Assembly (NCBI GenBank): GCA_014529385.2
Contig: CM043956.1
Coordinates: 60,027,120-60,087,119 of the forward strand
Length of the DNA: 60,000 nucleotides
Direction: 5' to 3'
DNA from: Adiantum capillus-veneris
Taxonomy: Eukaryota; Streptophyta; Polypodiopsida; Polypodiales; Pteridaceae
A program made the position numbers and the translations under genes. Below are positions 24,601-32,780 of this stretch, piece after piece. The notes below the pieces were generated by a model that did no database searches, was not told the origin of the DNA, and saw only the letters and a list, made by a program, of their open reading frames with translations. Numbering within the stretch: the stretch's first letter is position 1; each line of letters starts with the position of its first letter.

Positions 24601-27600
24601 TAAGCTCCTGGCAGTAGGGTTCATTAAACCTGTACATGAAGTATCATGGTTGTCTCCTATACTGGTTGTGCCAAAGAAAAATGGAGCTTTAAGAGTATGT
24701 GTGGATTATAGAAAATTGAATGCAGCAACCATTACTCATCCCTTTCCTATGCCATTTTGTGATGCTGTGTTGGATGCAGTAGCTGGTCATGAAATGTACA
24801 GCTTTTTGGATGGTTTTTCTGGTTATAATCAGATTAGTGTTGCTGAGTCGGATCAGCATAAAACAGCTTTTATAACTGAATGGGGAGCCTTTGCCTACAC
24901 AGTGATGAGTTTTGGGTTAACCAATGGACCACCTTCATTTAATTTTGTTGCTCATAAGGTGTTTGAACCTTACTTACAGGACTTTATGAGAGTCTTTGTG
25001 GATGATTTCTCAGTGTTTGGAAAGAAGGATAAACATCTGCTACATCTGAAGCTCTGTTTTGAAAGATGCAGACAGTTCAGGATGGCTCTGAATCCTTATA
25101 AAAGTGTAATTGCTGTGAGGAGTGGAATACTTTTAGGACATGTGGTGTCAGAAGCAGGAATGGCTATAGATGTCAAGAAAATAGAAGCCATTCAAGCAGC
25201 ACCAGTTCCTACCAATGTTAAAGAGTTAATGAGGTTTGTTGGACAGACAAAGTGGCACTCCAGATATTTGAGGTATTTGTCTAATGTATGCTTGCCATTA
25301 ACTCAATTAACAAAGAAGGATGTGGCATTTGTATGGGATGAACCTCAGCAGAAATCATTTCAGATGTTGAAGAAAATGATATCAGTAGCACCAATTTTGC
25401 AGCCACCTGATTGGTCATTGCCTTTTCATGTGTTTGTTGATGCCTCGGATATAGCAATAGGAGCTGTACTGATGCAGGAGAAGGAGAAGGGATGGTTCAT
25501 ACCTGTGTACTATGCAAGCAGGGTTCTCACAGGTGCAGAAAGAAACTATCATGTGACAGAAAGAGAAGCTTTAGGGATGGTATATGCATTGAATAAGTTC
25601 AGGCATTACTTGTTGGGGAACAAGATAGTTTTTCATGTTGATCATCAGGCCTTGTTGTATTTGATCAAGAAGCCACTTCTTACTGGAAGGCTTGCAAGAT
25701 GGATGTTGTTGTTGCAGGAGTTTGACTTTCAGATTGAGCATACTCCTGGGAAGGAGCATGTAATTGCAGATTATCTAAGCAGGATTGAAACAGGTGAAGC
25801 ACCTACTGGGGTAGATGATGCACTTCCTGATGCTCAGCTGTTTGATGTGCAGACCGCTGTGACTGAGTCTTGGTATGATCAATTGCTGATGTTTTTGACT
25901 GATGGAACTATACCAAGGGAGTTCAATGCTGATCAGAGAAGAAAATTTGCACTGAAAACCAGACCCTATTTAGTTATTGCAGGGGCACTATATAAGGAAG
26001 GCATTGATCAAGTAATAAGAAGATGTGTGCCAGAATTTGAGCAAAATGCAGTCTTGCAGGAAGCACATTCAGGCACAGCAGGAGGGCATTTCTCTGGAGA
26101 TACTACAGGGAAGAAGATTTTGCAGGCTGGATTATGGTGGCCTACAGTTTTAAAGGATGCACATGATTATGCCAAAAGATGTGTAATTTGTCAGAAAACA
26201 GGTCAACCTGATTCAAACAGGGATAGGATGGGGGATCATCCTATTTTGCCTTTGGAACCTTTTCAAAAGTGGGGTTTGGACATTGTAGGACCCGTCAAAC
26301 CAACTTCCAAGAGGGGATGCAGATACATTTTAGTGGCTACATATTATTGCACTAACTGGGTAGAAGCAGTAGCATTGAAGGATAATAAAGCTTCAAGTGT
26401 GGCCAGATTTCTTTATCATAACATTATGACCAGGTTTGGGTGTCCAGTGGAGCTGGTAAGTGACAGAGGAACTCATTTTCTGAATGAAGTAATTTCAGAG
26501 CTAACAAGGACACATATGATTATGCACAAGAAGTCTACAGCATATCATCCACAGGCTAATGGTCAGGCTGAGAGCTCCAACAAAACACTGGTAAGGATTT
26601 TGAAAAAGATTGTGACAGAGAATCAGAAGGATTGGGATGATAAGTTGGATTCTGCCTTATGGTCCTTTAGAACAGCTTTCAAAGTCACTACTGGTATGAC
26701 ACCATTCAAGCTGGTTTATGGGCTGGAAGCTGTGGTGCCTATGGAGTTTGTGGTACCAAGTTTAAGAGTCTCAGCAGAGAAGCAGTCTCCAAAGTTGTCA
26801 GTACTACACAGGAACAAATATCTGATGCAGCTGGAGGAGGATAGGTTGGTAAGCTCTTACATTACTGAAGTCATACAAAGAAGAAGACAAGCATGGGTGA
26901 CCAAGAATGTGAAGTTCAAGATCTTTCAGGTTGGAGATTGGGTAATGTTGTACAACTCTAAGCTGGGACCACATCCTGGTAAATTGTCATTGAGATATCA
27001 GGGACCATATCAGATTGTGCAGGATAAAGGACAAGGGACATTCATCATAGCTGATGTGTTTGGTACAAGAGTGGAAAAGGCAGTTAATGGTTTCAGGCTG
27101 AAGAAATTTCAGGGAAAGCCACCTCATTTGGACTGGCCAAGTGTAGCCTGCATAACTGTAATACCCCTACAGCCAGGAGATTCAGAATCAGCAAAAGGAA
27201 AAGGAAAAATGCTGGTTTGCATGGATTTGAGGAGGTCTTTTCATAGTATCCCATATAATTCACGGGTTGGAGGAAGTAGGCAGTGCCAAAGTGCACATCC
27301 GATTCAACATTGTAGATGTTGGAAGAGTACCTGTGTCGGAACTGACCAAGTCGGAATTTTTAATAAGAAATTATTAGGCCGGACTAATAACTTCGGGGAG
27401 TGTGCTGAAAAGAAGTTTCGTAGCACTTCAAGGATACTGGGTGGAGATATGTGTGCATGGTGCAGCGAGTATAATCATACATGCAACAAAAGTTCAGTAC
27501 ACATGCAGCAGCGCGGAGCATTCGGGTTTTCGCTTGAAGAAGCTTTATTCAGTCCTGCCATGCCGAAAGCAAAGCAATTGATGGCCATGCAACCACAGAC

Positions 27601-28096
27601 TGATGAGGAGCAGACCGAAGGTTCGGGGCGACGTTTGAGAAGCAAAGCTTTGCCTATGCGGCTTGATGTAAGCAGTGCAGACGAAAACAGTGACTCTGCA
27701 GAAGAGGAAACGCCAACGCCGACTCCTGTGTCAGAAGGTAAGGTGATGCAAGCATTAATGGACCCTTTTATGGATTTCAAAGTTGACATAGATTGTCAGG
27801 CAAAGCGCAACGCCATATGGTTGCAGCAGGTAGGATTGTATGAGTTTGCCATTCTGCCTTGGGAAGAATGTAGAAACAATGTATATGCAAAGTCTCAGTT
27901 GGAAATACTTAGGAAGACTAAGGGGAGAGTGTCACCGCATGTGGTACTCAATGTGGAGTTGGTGTCTGAGGTGTTCAAGCTGCCTTTGCATCCTAATACA
28001 CCTATTCCAAAGTGTTCAGAGGAAGCACTTAAAGGAGTTTGGTCCAAGAGAAGGAGGCAGGCAGTATTACATGTTAAAGAATGTGGCATATGCTAG
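21650..28096 (+). CDS. gag-pol: Gag-Pol polyprotein of gypsy-young (2,148 codons, open)
   Basis: A single uninterrupted frame that would make the structural and replication proteins of the virus-like particle. Gag capsid-like domain: about residues 95-270. A Ser/Asp/Glu-rich acidic tract (275-315) is followed by Lys-rich sequence. Two zinc knuckles: CHICERDGHSTASC (355-368) and CVYCGAPDHWVGPNC (425-439, one residue longer than standard). A polyglutamine run follows. Protease: LLDGGSGVNIL, Asp at 670. RT: LRVCVDYRKLN, FLDGFSGYNQI and the active site FVDDFSVFG (Asp 1118-1119). RNase H: FVDASDIAIGAVL (Asp 1264). Integrase: HHCC zinc region from His 1473, then catalytic Asp 1544, Asp 1605 and Glu 1641. 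IN C-terminus: GDWVMLYNSKLGPHPGK, to about residue 1,820. After about 27,150 the frame stays open through what may be spacer and then enters the extra ORF (next entry). The ATG at 21,650 is the first in frame, 46 bp after the LTR. Confidence 0.95.
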   Translation: MSEGDRRVGRVYYTRAQAQAGNIDPFNYDHDNQQSPDAQGQQLVDQGGVGSGAAGEEKVRQFIGALFLARRTTRRRIQFDPLQGATRQRPRRPPQPIPMAQPPPNPKVKVAKFRAGSKEDADCHVAQFETKWQASGYQVMYADGVKMEQFAATLEGKAMSWFSQYGIAHFATYNALKQAFLQRFRKEKTPTDVLRKLRDIKQNKMLVEDYAQKFRILVERLQGNERPTNEMLAGYFLKGLRSSLKGAVASIDIVGGLDDLVTAAARVEKRLGMTKAKGKEDSDSDSEEASEDTDSSGNSDSDSPSDSDEETEKRKKKQSSKKKKVKQKQSIEQDLVGKLKKFGYSVVAPKEKLYCHICERDGHSTASCWYNPKNRGQTAPNIGRGRPEIGANQAVPFRGRPPFQRTRPPRPPWREQENNNNRRHCVYCGAPDHWVGPNCALWVKHREERGMPIVRYNQPNQPENQQQQQQQQQQNQPAAQANVILFDVFSQDKQMQDTDQEQEQQGNEEEHQWACDCNQCVQEDHVEVLAVTRSKDKAPLDWKEQKGVRDRVTKRIAKHQAKQVDIEDDPKEKEEQNKGSKEVENKQDKDWFEILISSPLQLSLDQLLQLVPAFKDRLFRKLQNLNGLGTMDRQFSPAAANRIDPADVDFVVPVIKVHFLGENFDDVLLDGGSGVNILPEAVYKRMELGAMAPAPFQVKMADQSRVQPLGILKAQEIQVSGLSFFVNFVVLRMSDSAAAYEMLLGRPWFRLAKVRQDWGENVVILKKGKKKVTIPMRGRKMVPLSEKPLFAQTINFADEVTDDQEEEFLKANPTVVPMFEVDVESMLRQGKEQDEPDTSLAPGQTVQGKELLQLVDQKYAMSDKEQIQQEEKEARDMAEKIYEKKFGASSRVEKEELQELNFGTEAEPRMVKVSAHIQGEFLAQLLQLLVDYKDVFAWDYSQVRGIDPALHQHRINLKEGAKPIVQQRYRMNPNFAKQVKEELDKLLAVGFIKPVHEVSWLSPILVVPKKNGALRVCVDYRKLNAATITHPFPMPFCDAVLDAVAGHEMYSFLDGFSGYNQISVAESDQHKTAFITEWGAFAYTVMSFGLTNGPPSFNFVAHKVFEPYLQDFMRVFVDDFSVFGKKDKHLLHLKLCFERCRQFRMALNPYKSVIAVRSGILLGHVVSEAGMAIDVKKIEAIQAAPVPTNVKELMRFVGQTKWHSRYLRYLSNVCLPLTQLTKKDVAFVWDEPQQKSFQMLKKMISVAPILQPPDWSLPFHVFVDASDIAIGAVLMQEKEKGWFIPVYYASRVLTGAERNYHVTEREALGMVYALNKFRHYLLGNKIVFHVDHQALLYLIKKPLLTGRLARWMLLLQEFDFQIEHTPGKEHVIADYLSRIETGEAPTGVDDALPDAQLFDVQTAVTESWYDQLLMFLTDGTIPREFNADQRRKFALKTRPYLVIAGALYKEGIDQVIRRCVPEFEQNAVLQEAHSGTAGGHFSGDTTGKKILQAGLWWPTVLKDAHDYAKRCVICQKTGQPDSNRDRMGDHPILPLEPFQKWGLDIVGPVKPTSKRGCRYILVATYYCTNWVEAVALKDNKASSVARFLYHNIMTRFGCPVELVSDRGTHFLNEVISELTRTHMIMHKKSTAYHPQANGQAESSNKTLVRILKKIVTENQKDWDDKLDSALWSFRTAFKVTTGMTPFKLVYGLEAVVPMEFVVPSLRVSAEKQSPKLSVLHRNKYLMQLEEDRLVSSYITEVIQRRRQAWVTKNVKFKIFQVGDWVMLYNSKLGPHPGKLSLRYQGPYQIVQDKGQGTFIIADVFGTRVEKAVNGFRLKKFQGKPPHLDWPSVACITVIPLQPGDSESAKGKGKMLVCMDLRRSFHSIPYNSRVGGSRQCQSAHPIQHCRCWKSTCVGTDQVGIFNKKLLGRTNNFGECAEKKFRSTSRILGGDMCAWCSEYNHTCNKSSVHMQQRGAFGFSLEEALFSPAMPKAKQLMAMQPQTDEEQTEGSGRRLRSKALPMRLDVSSADENSDSAEEETPTPTPVSEGKVMQALMDPFMDFKVDIDCQAKRNAIWLQQVGLYEFAILPWEECRNNVYAKSQLEILRKTKGRVSPHVVLNVELVSEVFKLPLHPNTPIPKCSEEALKGVWSKRRRQAVLHVKECGIC
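27560..28096 (+). CDS. N-terminal part of the extra 3' ORF (pol frame)
   Basis: Within the long pol frame, an ATG at 27,560 (MPKAKQLMAMQPQTDEEQT) could start a separate protein. The text changes here from a cysteine-rich, spacer-like stretch (27,200-27,540) to a well-structured acidic protein: SRADENSDSAEEE-like, then a folded-looking domain with VDIDCQAKRNAIWLQQVGLY, RVSPHVVLNVELVSEVFKLP and ALKGVWSKRRRQ. The frame closes at 28,096, but the same protein appears to continue one frame over. The middle of this domain faintly resembles the accessory 'plant transposon protein' domain of Tat/Athila-like elements; that is inference. Translation could be by subgenomic RNA, splicing or read-through. 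Confidence 0.6.
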   Translation: MPKAKQLMAMQPQTDEEQTEGSGRRLRSKALPMRLDVSSADENSDSAEEETPTPTPVSEGKVMQALMDPFMDFKVDIDCQAKRNAIWLQQVGLYEFAILPWEECRNNVYAKSQLEILRKTKGRVSPHVVLNVELVSEVFKLPLHPNTPIPKCSEEALKGVWSKRRRQAVLHVKECGIC

Positions 28097-29672
28097 GAGA
28101 GAGCAGCTTAAGTGGTACTTGGAGAGGCTATGCTTTATTGTGAAGTTTGATTATATGTCAAAAGAAAACTTTGCACCATTAAGCTATGCAGAGCAGGGAG
28201 GAGAAGTGAGCTCGGCTCACTGGGTGTATGAAAAGTTGGCAGCAGAGATTCATTCTTCAGACAAGAGGAAGACACAGGCAAATAGTAGGTTATGTGGTTA
28301 CTTGTCAGCATTGTTCTTTTTTGCACAGAGAGTACAGAATGGTGAAGCAAGGTGGCCTGTGAAAGCAGAAAAACTGGTGCAGGAGAAGCAGCAGCCAGTT
28401 CAGATTGAGCATCCCATCATGGTGCATTCTGAAAAGACAGGATTTGTGAAGTTTAATGCTAAGCATATGGAGGCTTATGAGGATTTGGTGAAAGCCAAAT
28501 ATACTCGAGGAGAGGCCTTTGAAGAAATCACAGCAAAAATGCAGTTTGCAGAATTTGGCACCATGGATGTTGATTCACCACTGCAGGTAAAAGCAGAGGA
28601 AACACCAATAAATCTTGGTAAGGCTTTCACATTATCCAACAAGAGGAAGAAGTCTGAACCAGTTAGCAGAGTGTTTTCCAGATTAGACTTTAGTGCTGAG
28701 GAAGTCTCTAGAGTATCAGTAGATACTGGGAAATTGGACAGTGATAAAGTAGTTCAGATGCTGCAGCAGGTGCAGGAATTTGTGAGGCAGCAGAATAATA
28801 TGCTGAAGGTTCAGAGTATGCAAGCTGAAAGGAATGCAGAAAAATTGATGGAGTTTAAAGGACAGGTGTCACAGGTGAAAGAGTTTGAAGAGCAGATAGC
28901 TATGATGAAAGTAAAGTATGAGCAGGATATGGAGGAAATAGTGGGGAAACAGAAGATGGAGTTAGCAAAAGTGAAGAGATCATTGGGGGAGTTTAAGCAA
29001 TGGACTGAGAAAGTGGAGGCAGCGGTTGCTTTGGAATTGGAAGACATGGCAAAGAGGAATGCAGAGTTACAGGTCACTGTGGAGATGCAGAGGTTGAGAT
29101 TGGAACCTTTGCAGATATTAGAGCAACAGATGTTGGCACAAGAGGAAATTAGCTTGAGTGCAGTATTAATGAAAGAAGGAGAAGTGTCTATTCTCAAGCA
29201 GCAGTTAGCTTTGGTTGCACAGGAGATGTGGCAAAAGACCAAGGAAAGAATGAGATTTGTCATTAAGTATCCATATGAGGTGCTAAAGGCAGGGTTAGTG
29301 CATGAGGTAGAAGCACAATTGTTGAAGGAAGTGGAGGAATTGCAAAAGGAGAGAGACTGTTTGAAGCAGCAGGTTCAGCAGATGGAAGAGAATAAGAGAC
29401 AACAGTTTGCAGAGGCAGAAAAGAAAGAGGAGAATTTTACTAATAGTTTTTTGATGCAGGATGTAGCTGAGGAGAAAGTGGCAGAAGAGCAGATTGATAC
29501 TGAGATTGCAGATAGAGCACAAGAGGTGGAAATGGGAAAAGATGATGCAGCAGAATCAGATGCAGTAAAGGAAGCAGAGGGTGGATTCCTGATCAAGGGA
29601 TATGTGAATCCGGGTCAGATTTCTGCGAAATCTACCACCGGGGCGTGCCATGTGTTGAGAGGCACATGTTAG
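28050..29672 (+). CDS. C-terminal part of the extra 3' ORF: coiled-coil protein
   Basis: An open frame (open from 27,840, but with sensible protein only from about 28,050) continues the domain above with QYYMLKNVAYARREQLKWYL, then FAPLSYAEQGGEVSSAHWVY and GYLSALFFFAQRVQ. A linker follows, with an NLS-like SNKRKKSEPV near 28,640. Next comes a long heptad-rich, Gln/Glu/Lys-rich coiled coil (about 28,740-29,440; for example LKEVEELQKERDCLKQQVQQ) and an acidic tail. The stop lies 20 bases inside the 3' LTR. The frame relation to 27,560-28,096 implies one frameshift at about 28,055-28,075, either a recent one-base indel or programmed. The family is not recognised. The role is unknown; an envelope is unlikely because I see no signal peptide and no convincing membrane segment. 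Confidence 0.65.
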   Translation, partial: EGGRQYYMLKNVAYARREQLKWYLERLCFIVKFDYMSKENFAPLSYAEQGGEVSSAHWVYEKLAAEIHSSDKRKTQANSRLCGYLSALFFFAQRVQNGEARWPVKAEKLVQEKQQPVQIEHPIMVHSEKTGFVKFNAKHMEAYEDLVKAKYTRGEAFEEITAKMQFAEFGTMDVDSPLQVKAEETPINLGKAFTLSNKRKKSEPVSRVFSRLDFSAEEVSRVSVDTGKLDSDKVVQMLQQVQEFVRQQNNMLKVQSMQAERNAEKLMEFKGQVSQVKEFEEQIAMMKVKYEQDMEEIVGKQKMELAKVKRSLGEFKQWTEKVEAAVALELEDMAKRNAELQVTVEMQRLRLEPLQILEQQMLAQEEISLSAVLMKEGEVSILKQQLALVAQEMWQKTKERMRFVIKYPYEVLKAGLVHEVEAQLLKEVEELQKERDCLKQQVQQMEENKRQQFAEAEKKEENFTNSFLMQDVAEEKVAEEQIDTEIADRAQEVEMGKDDAAESDAVKEAEGGFLIKGYVNPGQISAKSTTGACHVLRGTC

Positions 29673-30032
29673 AAACTGACTCTGAATAGCTAAGTCGGAT
29701 TTTGACTTATCGGATATTTACTGAGCTGTATTTTGCTAAGTCGGATGTAACTGTCTTTCAGTTGCAGTCTGCTGAATGTCTTGTGACTGGGTAGGTAAGT
29801 CGGATTTATCTATATAAGTGGGGAATGTATCTGCGCACGGGGTATCTGTTCTCTGATATGAATGTGATGATGATGGTGCAGTGCAGCAACTATTCAGTGT
29901 ATTGTCTCTGCTTACTCTGATATTTTTGAGTAGTCATGTTTACTGTGTCTGAATTGTTGTTAATGAAGTATGGTGGAGTAGATGGTTATTCTTGCTGTGT
30001 ATGATGTTCATGTATTGACCTAACCCACAACA
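29653..30032 (+). repeat. 3' LTR of gypsy-young
   Basis: 380 bp, identical to the 5' LTR except A at 30,014. The sequence just before it (ccaccggggcgtgccatg) is not a conventional polypurine tract; the nearest purine-rich run is about 29,566-29,585. Confidence 0.97.
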
Positions 30033-30037
30033 GGGAC
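30033..30037. other. Target-site duplication, right copy (GGGAC)
   Basis: Matches 21,219-21,223. Gypsy-old RT sequence resumes immediately afterwards. Confidence 0.95.
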
Positions 30038-31345
30038 ATACGGTTGGCAATTGACATAAGATCTCCTTCACCCTATCAAAAGCTACATGAGCATCTTCTA
30101 TCCGTTGAAACCCATGAATCTATTGGCTTAACTTTTGAAGGGGGTGTGCATACAGGGATAGCATCCAAAAAATCCTTGCCAAATACTTGAGTTTGTGCAC
30201 AAAAGAAGCCAGACATGTAGAAGTGGTAGGGGGTTACATCAAAACCAAAGCTTTCACCTTTTCTTGATTAGCTTCAATACCATTTTGCGAAACCACATGA
30301 CCCAAAAGATGAGCCCTCGGCTAAGCTAATTTTCATTTTCTCAAATTCAATTGTCCTCCTTCCTCATCCAGTCTTTGAGAACACAGCTTTAACTTGGACA
30401 AGTGCTCCGCTCTTGAACTATAGCAACCAATATCACCCATGAAAACTCTAATAAACTTACCCAAGTATGGTCCAAACACCTTGTTTATCCAATCTTGAAA
30501 TGTAGCATATGCGTTCACCAACTCAAAAGGCATCCCATGATAAGCAAAACACCCCCATGGCAAAATGAATGTAGTATTTAGATGGTCCTCCAAAGCTATG
30601 ACAATCTGAAAATAATCGAAGAAGCCATCCATGATGGACTATTGCTCATGTCCTACCACCTGGTTCAAAATTTCATCTTGGAATGGCAAGGAGTAATGGT
30701 TCCGCTGGGTAACAGCATTTAACGGCTTATAGTCTATACACCCCCTTCAATTTCCATTTTTCTTTGGTGTAATAACAACAGCAGAAACCCACTTAGCTTA
30801 TTTACGGGATAGATAATACCTACCTCAAGCAGCCTGTTGATTTCTTGCCATAAATCTTCCCTCTGAATATCTCCCAACCTTCTCAAATTTTGTGCCTTTG
30901 GCTTGCATCCAACCTTGAGCAGAATTTGATATTCCACCCCTTTTGCTCCCTGCAAATCTTTGTATTCCATGGCAAGTAAATTTGGATATAATGCACACAA
31001 CTCTATATATCTTTCTTTCTCCTTCTTGGTTATATCTTCACCCAGCATGTCCTCGACCTCTTTAATCTCTAGATAGCAAATTGGAGCTTGCATACCTTCA
31101 CTCGACTTGGCCAAATCTATTGTGACTCCAAATAGGTTTGTATCCAGCTTTAGCAGGTCCTCACCGCTCTCCTCCTCTTCAACACTAGTATCATAAGTCG
31201 AATTTGTCTCATATTCATAGCTAGTACTTGAACCTTCTCTATCACCTTCAACTTCTGGATGAAAGCGGCTCTCCCTGGTCTTCAAGTTGACCATCATTTT
31301 CCCACCATTATCTTGATCGAGCAAAGTAAAAATCCCAATTTCCCA
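30038..31345 (-). pseudogene. gypsy-old reverse transcriptase and upstream linker
   Basis: The ORF 31,324-30,734 covers the segment between protease and RT and ends in the RT start (RLLEVGIIYPV). The next ORF, 30,632-30,333, has the RT fingers and palm: MDGFFDYFQIVIALEDHL, then FRVFMGDIG-like text in the position of the catalytic (Y/F)xDD, where one aspartate has become glycine. RT thumb text such as GHVVSQNGIEANQEKV is readable near 30,250-30,300, and the segment ends at the young element's target site at 30,033. The catalytic mutation and the frame breaks show it is inactive. Confidence 0.82.
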
Positions 31346-31349
31346 ATCT

Positions 31350-31419
31350 AGGAACTACGAGTTTATTGTCGTGTTGTTTGGTCTGACAAATACACCAGCT
31401 ACTTTTACATGTTGGAGAG
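31350..31419 (+). pseudogene. Chromovirus RT fragment
   Basis: About 23 codons reading NYEFIVVLFGLTNTPATF, the well-known RT palm block just upstream of the catalytic YVDD in chromoviruses. It abuts gypsy-old on the left (near 31,345) and LTR-like DNA (tgttggagaggggg) on the right. Confidence 0.75.
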
Positions 31420-32780
31420 GGGGGGCAAAAAACACACCCAGAACACACAGATTTTCCCCTACATAGCTCAAGATATCCATAGCACCCCTATCCTCTCATA
31501 AATACCTTCAAAAAACACACTTTCCCATAGCAAACCCTTGTCGACACACAATCCAATGCACACATAGCCTGCAAGATCACAATTGAATGTACACATTGAT
31601 ACAATCTGCTTTTCAACACTCCCACTACACACAACACCTCTAGACTATTTATAAAACTCCTTTTTTGTGAGTGTTTGACAAATAAAATACACCCTTTTTC
31701 TATTCAATTTGTAATTTTTTCCCAATTTCATTTTACGAGACCCTTTTGTATGTAAAAATGTGGAAAACAATAAAATTTAATAATCGCTTCTATTGCACTC
31801 ACGTTGTTGGGCAAAAGAAAAGTGGGAGACCTCTATACCTATATAGCCCAATAGCTTCAAACTTCAACCTCAAAACCAAACAGTATACCAAACCAACTCT
31901 TAGTAAACCCCAACCAAAAGGCCTATGCTCCCTTGGGAATTTACAAGAACACGCCCACCCAAAACACCGTAGCAGATAGGAGCAAAACCATGTCAAAGCA
32001 CGGATTTATAGCACACATCGACCAATGTATATAAAGACAAGGTCCTCCCCTTTCACAATTGAACATCACAAACCCACAACTTCAACATCAATTCCACAAT
32101 TCATAGATACATGCCCTCCCAATTTGTCTACACATAATTTGCCACTAGGCTGACATAGCCATAACCCTGCGGAGAACGGATTGTAACCTAAAGAGAACAA
32201 CTCTAATTGGGTCACTTTAAAGCTTGGAAGAAATTATCTTGAAAAATTACTGGAAAGAAATTTTCAGATGACCAAAATTGAATCTACACGCCGCTACATG
32301 GAAACTTGATGCAAACAGAGAGCTATTCCGATATGACTACACGAAGAGAAGGCAAGGCGAGGACAAAAATTGCATCAAAAACCAACAAGGAGGTACAACG
32401 AGCTAAAAAATGCATATTTTTTTACTTTTCTTGAACTTGTTTTAATTTGTACATGATTTTTAGTAATATATAAGTCTCACTTCAAAAAACTCACTTACGG
32501 GCACACTAACCCGACAGCTAGCGCTATACTAGTGACTTGACCTGTATGTATATGTTCTTGCTAAAGCAAGCTAAAAAACCCACAAAAACAAATAACACAC
32601 ACCCTTTTGACATCAGGAATCATGTCGATATGTACAAATTTACCAAAAGGGGTGTCAAAAATGCGCCCAACATAGTTTGTCACACTTAGCCTGCTAGATC
32701 ATTCATGATCAGCAGCACAAAAGATATCATGTAAACCCCATGATGGAGTTTTTATTTCATCTTCATTATTAGCCACATAT
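31420..32780. other. LTR-like or spacer DNA, no gene recognised
   Basis: The stretch begins tgttggagagg at about 31,412 and lies downstream (minus strand) of the Tat-like integrase, where a 3' LTR would be expected. It is rich in aca/acacacc blocks. The 77-codon ORF at 31,746-31,979 has no motif. I could not fix LTR ends. Confidence 0.35.

Larger units (their letters stand above)
21224..30032 (+). mobile_element. Complete young Ty3/gypsy retrotransposon (gypsy-young)
   Basis: An 8,809-bp element with 380-bp LTRs (21,224-21,603 and 29,653-30,032), both starting TGTTGAGAGG and ending CCCACAACA. They are flanked by the 5-bp target duplication GGGAC (21,219-21,223 and 30,033-30,037). By direct comparison the LTRs differ at one position (G at 21,585, A at 30,014), which implies a recent insertion. 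The order gag, zinc knuckles, protease, RT, RNase H, integrase is typical of Ty3/gypsy. No chromodomain is seen after integrase. An extra 3' ORF with a long coiled coil follows. It inserted into gypsy-old, in the opposite orientation. Confidence 0.97.
19190..31345 (-). mobile_element. Old Ty3/gypsy element (gypsy-old), split by a younger insertion
   Basis: Two minus-strand segments, 31,345-30,038 and 21,223-19,190, form one decayed element once the young gypsy at 21,224-30,032 is removed. On the right lie the protease-RT linker and the RT up to its thumb; on the left lie RNase H, integrase zinc region, integrase core and C-terminal domain, in the correct order and orientation. The 5-bp duplication GGGAC flanking the young element confirms the insertion point. 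Gag and both LTRs are missing or unrecognisable. Stops and frame breaks are frequent. Confidence 0.87.

Noticed and set aside
27840-28050. Start of the 610-codon frame as a genuine N-terminus (Cys/Trp-rich)
   Set aside because: This part overlaps better protein text in the pol frame; sensible sequence in this frame begins only at about 28,050.
21845-29596. Numerous antisense ORFs of 60-150 codons across the young gypsy element
   Set aside because: Shadows of the long sense frames; compositionally odd (Leu/Ser-rich) and without motifs.
28050-29672. Retroviral envelope as identity of the extra gypsy ORF
   Set aside because: No signal peptide, no convincing hydrophobic membrane anchor; dominated by an acidic coiled coil.
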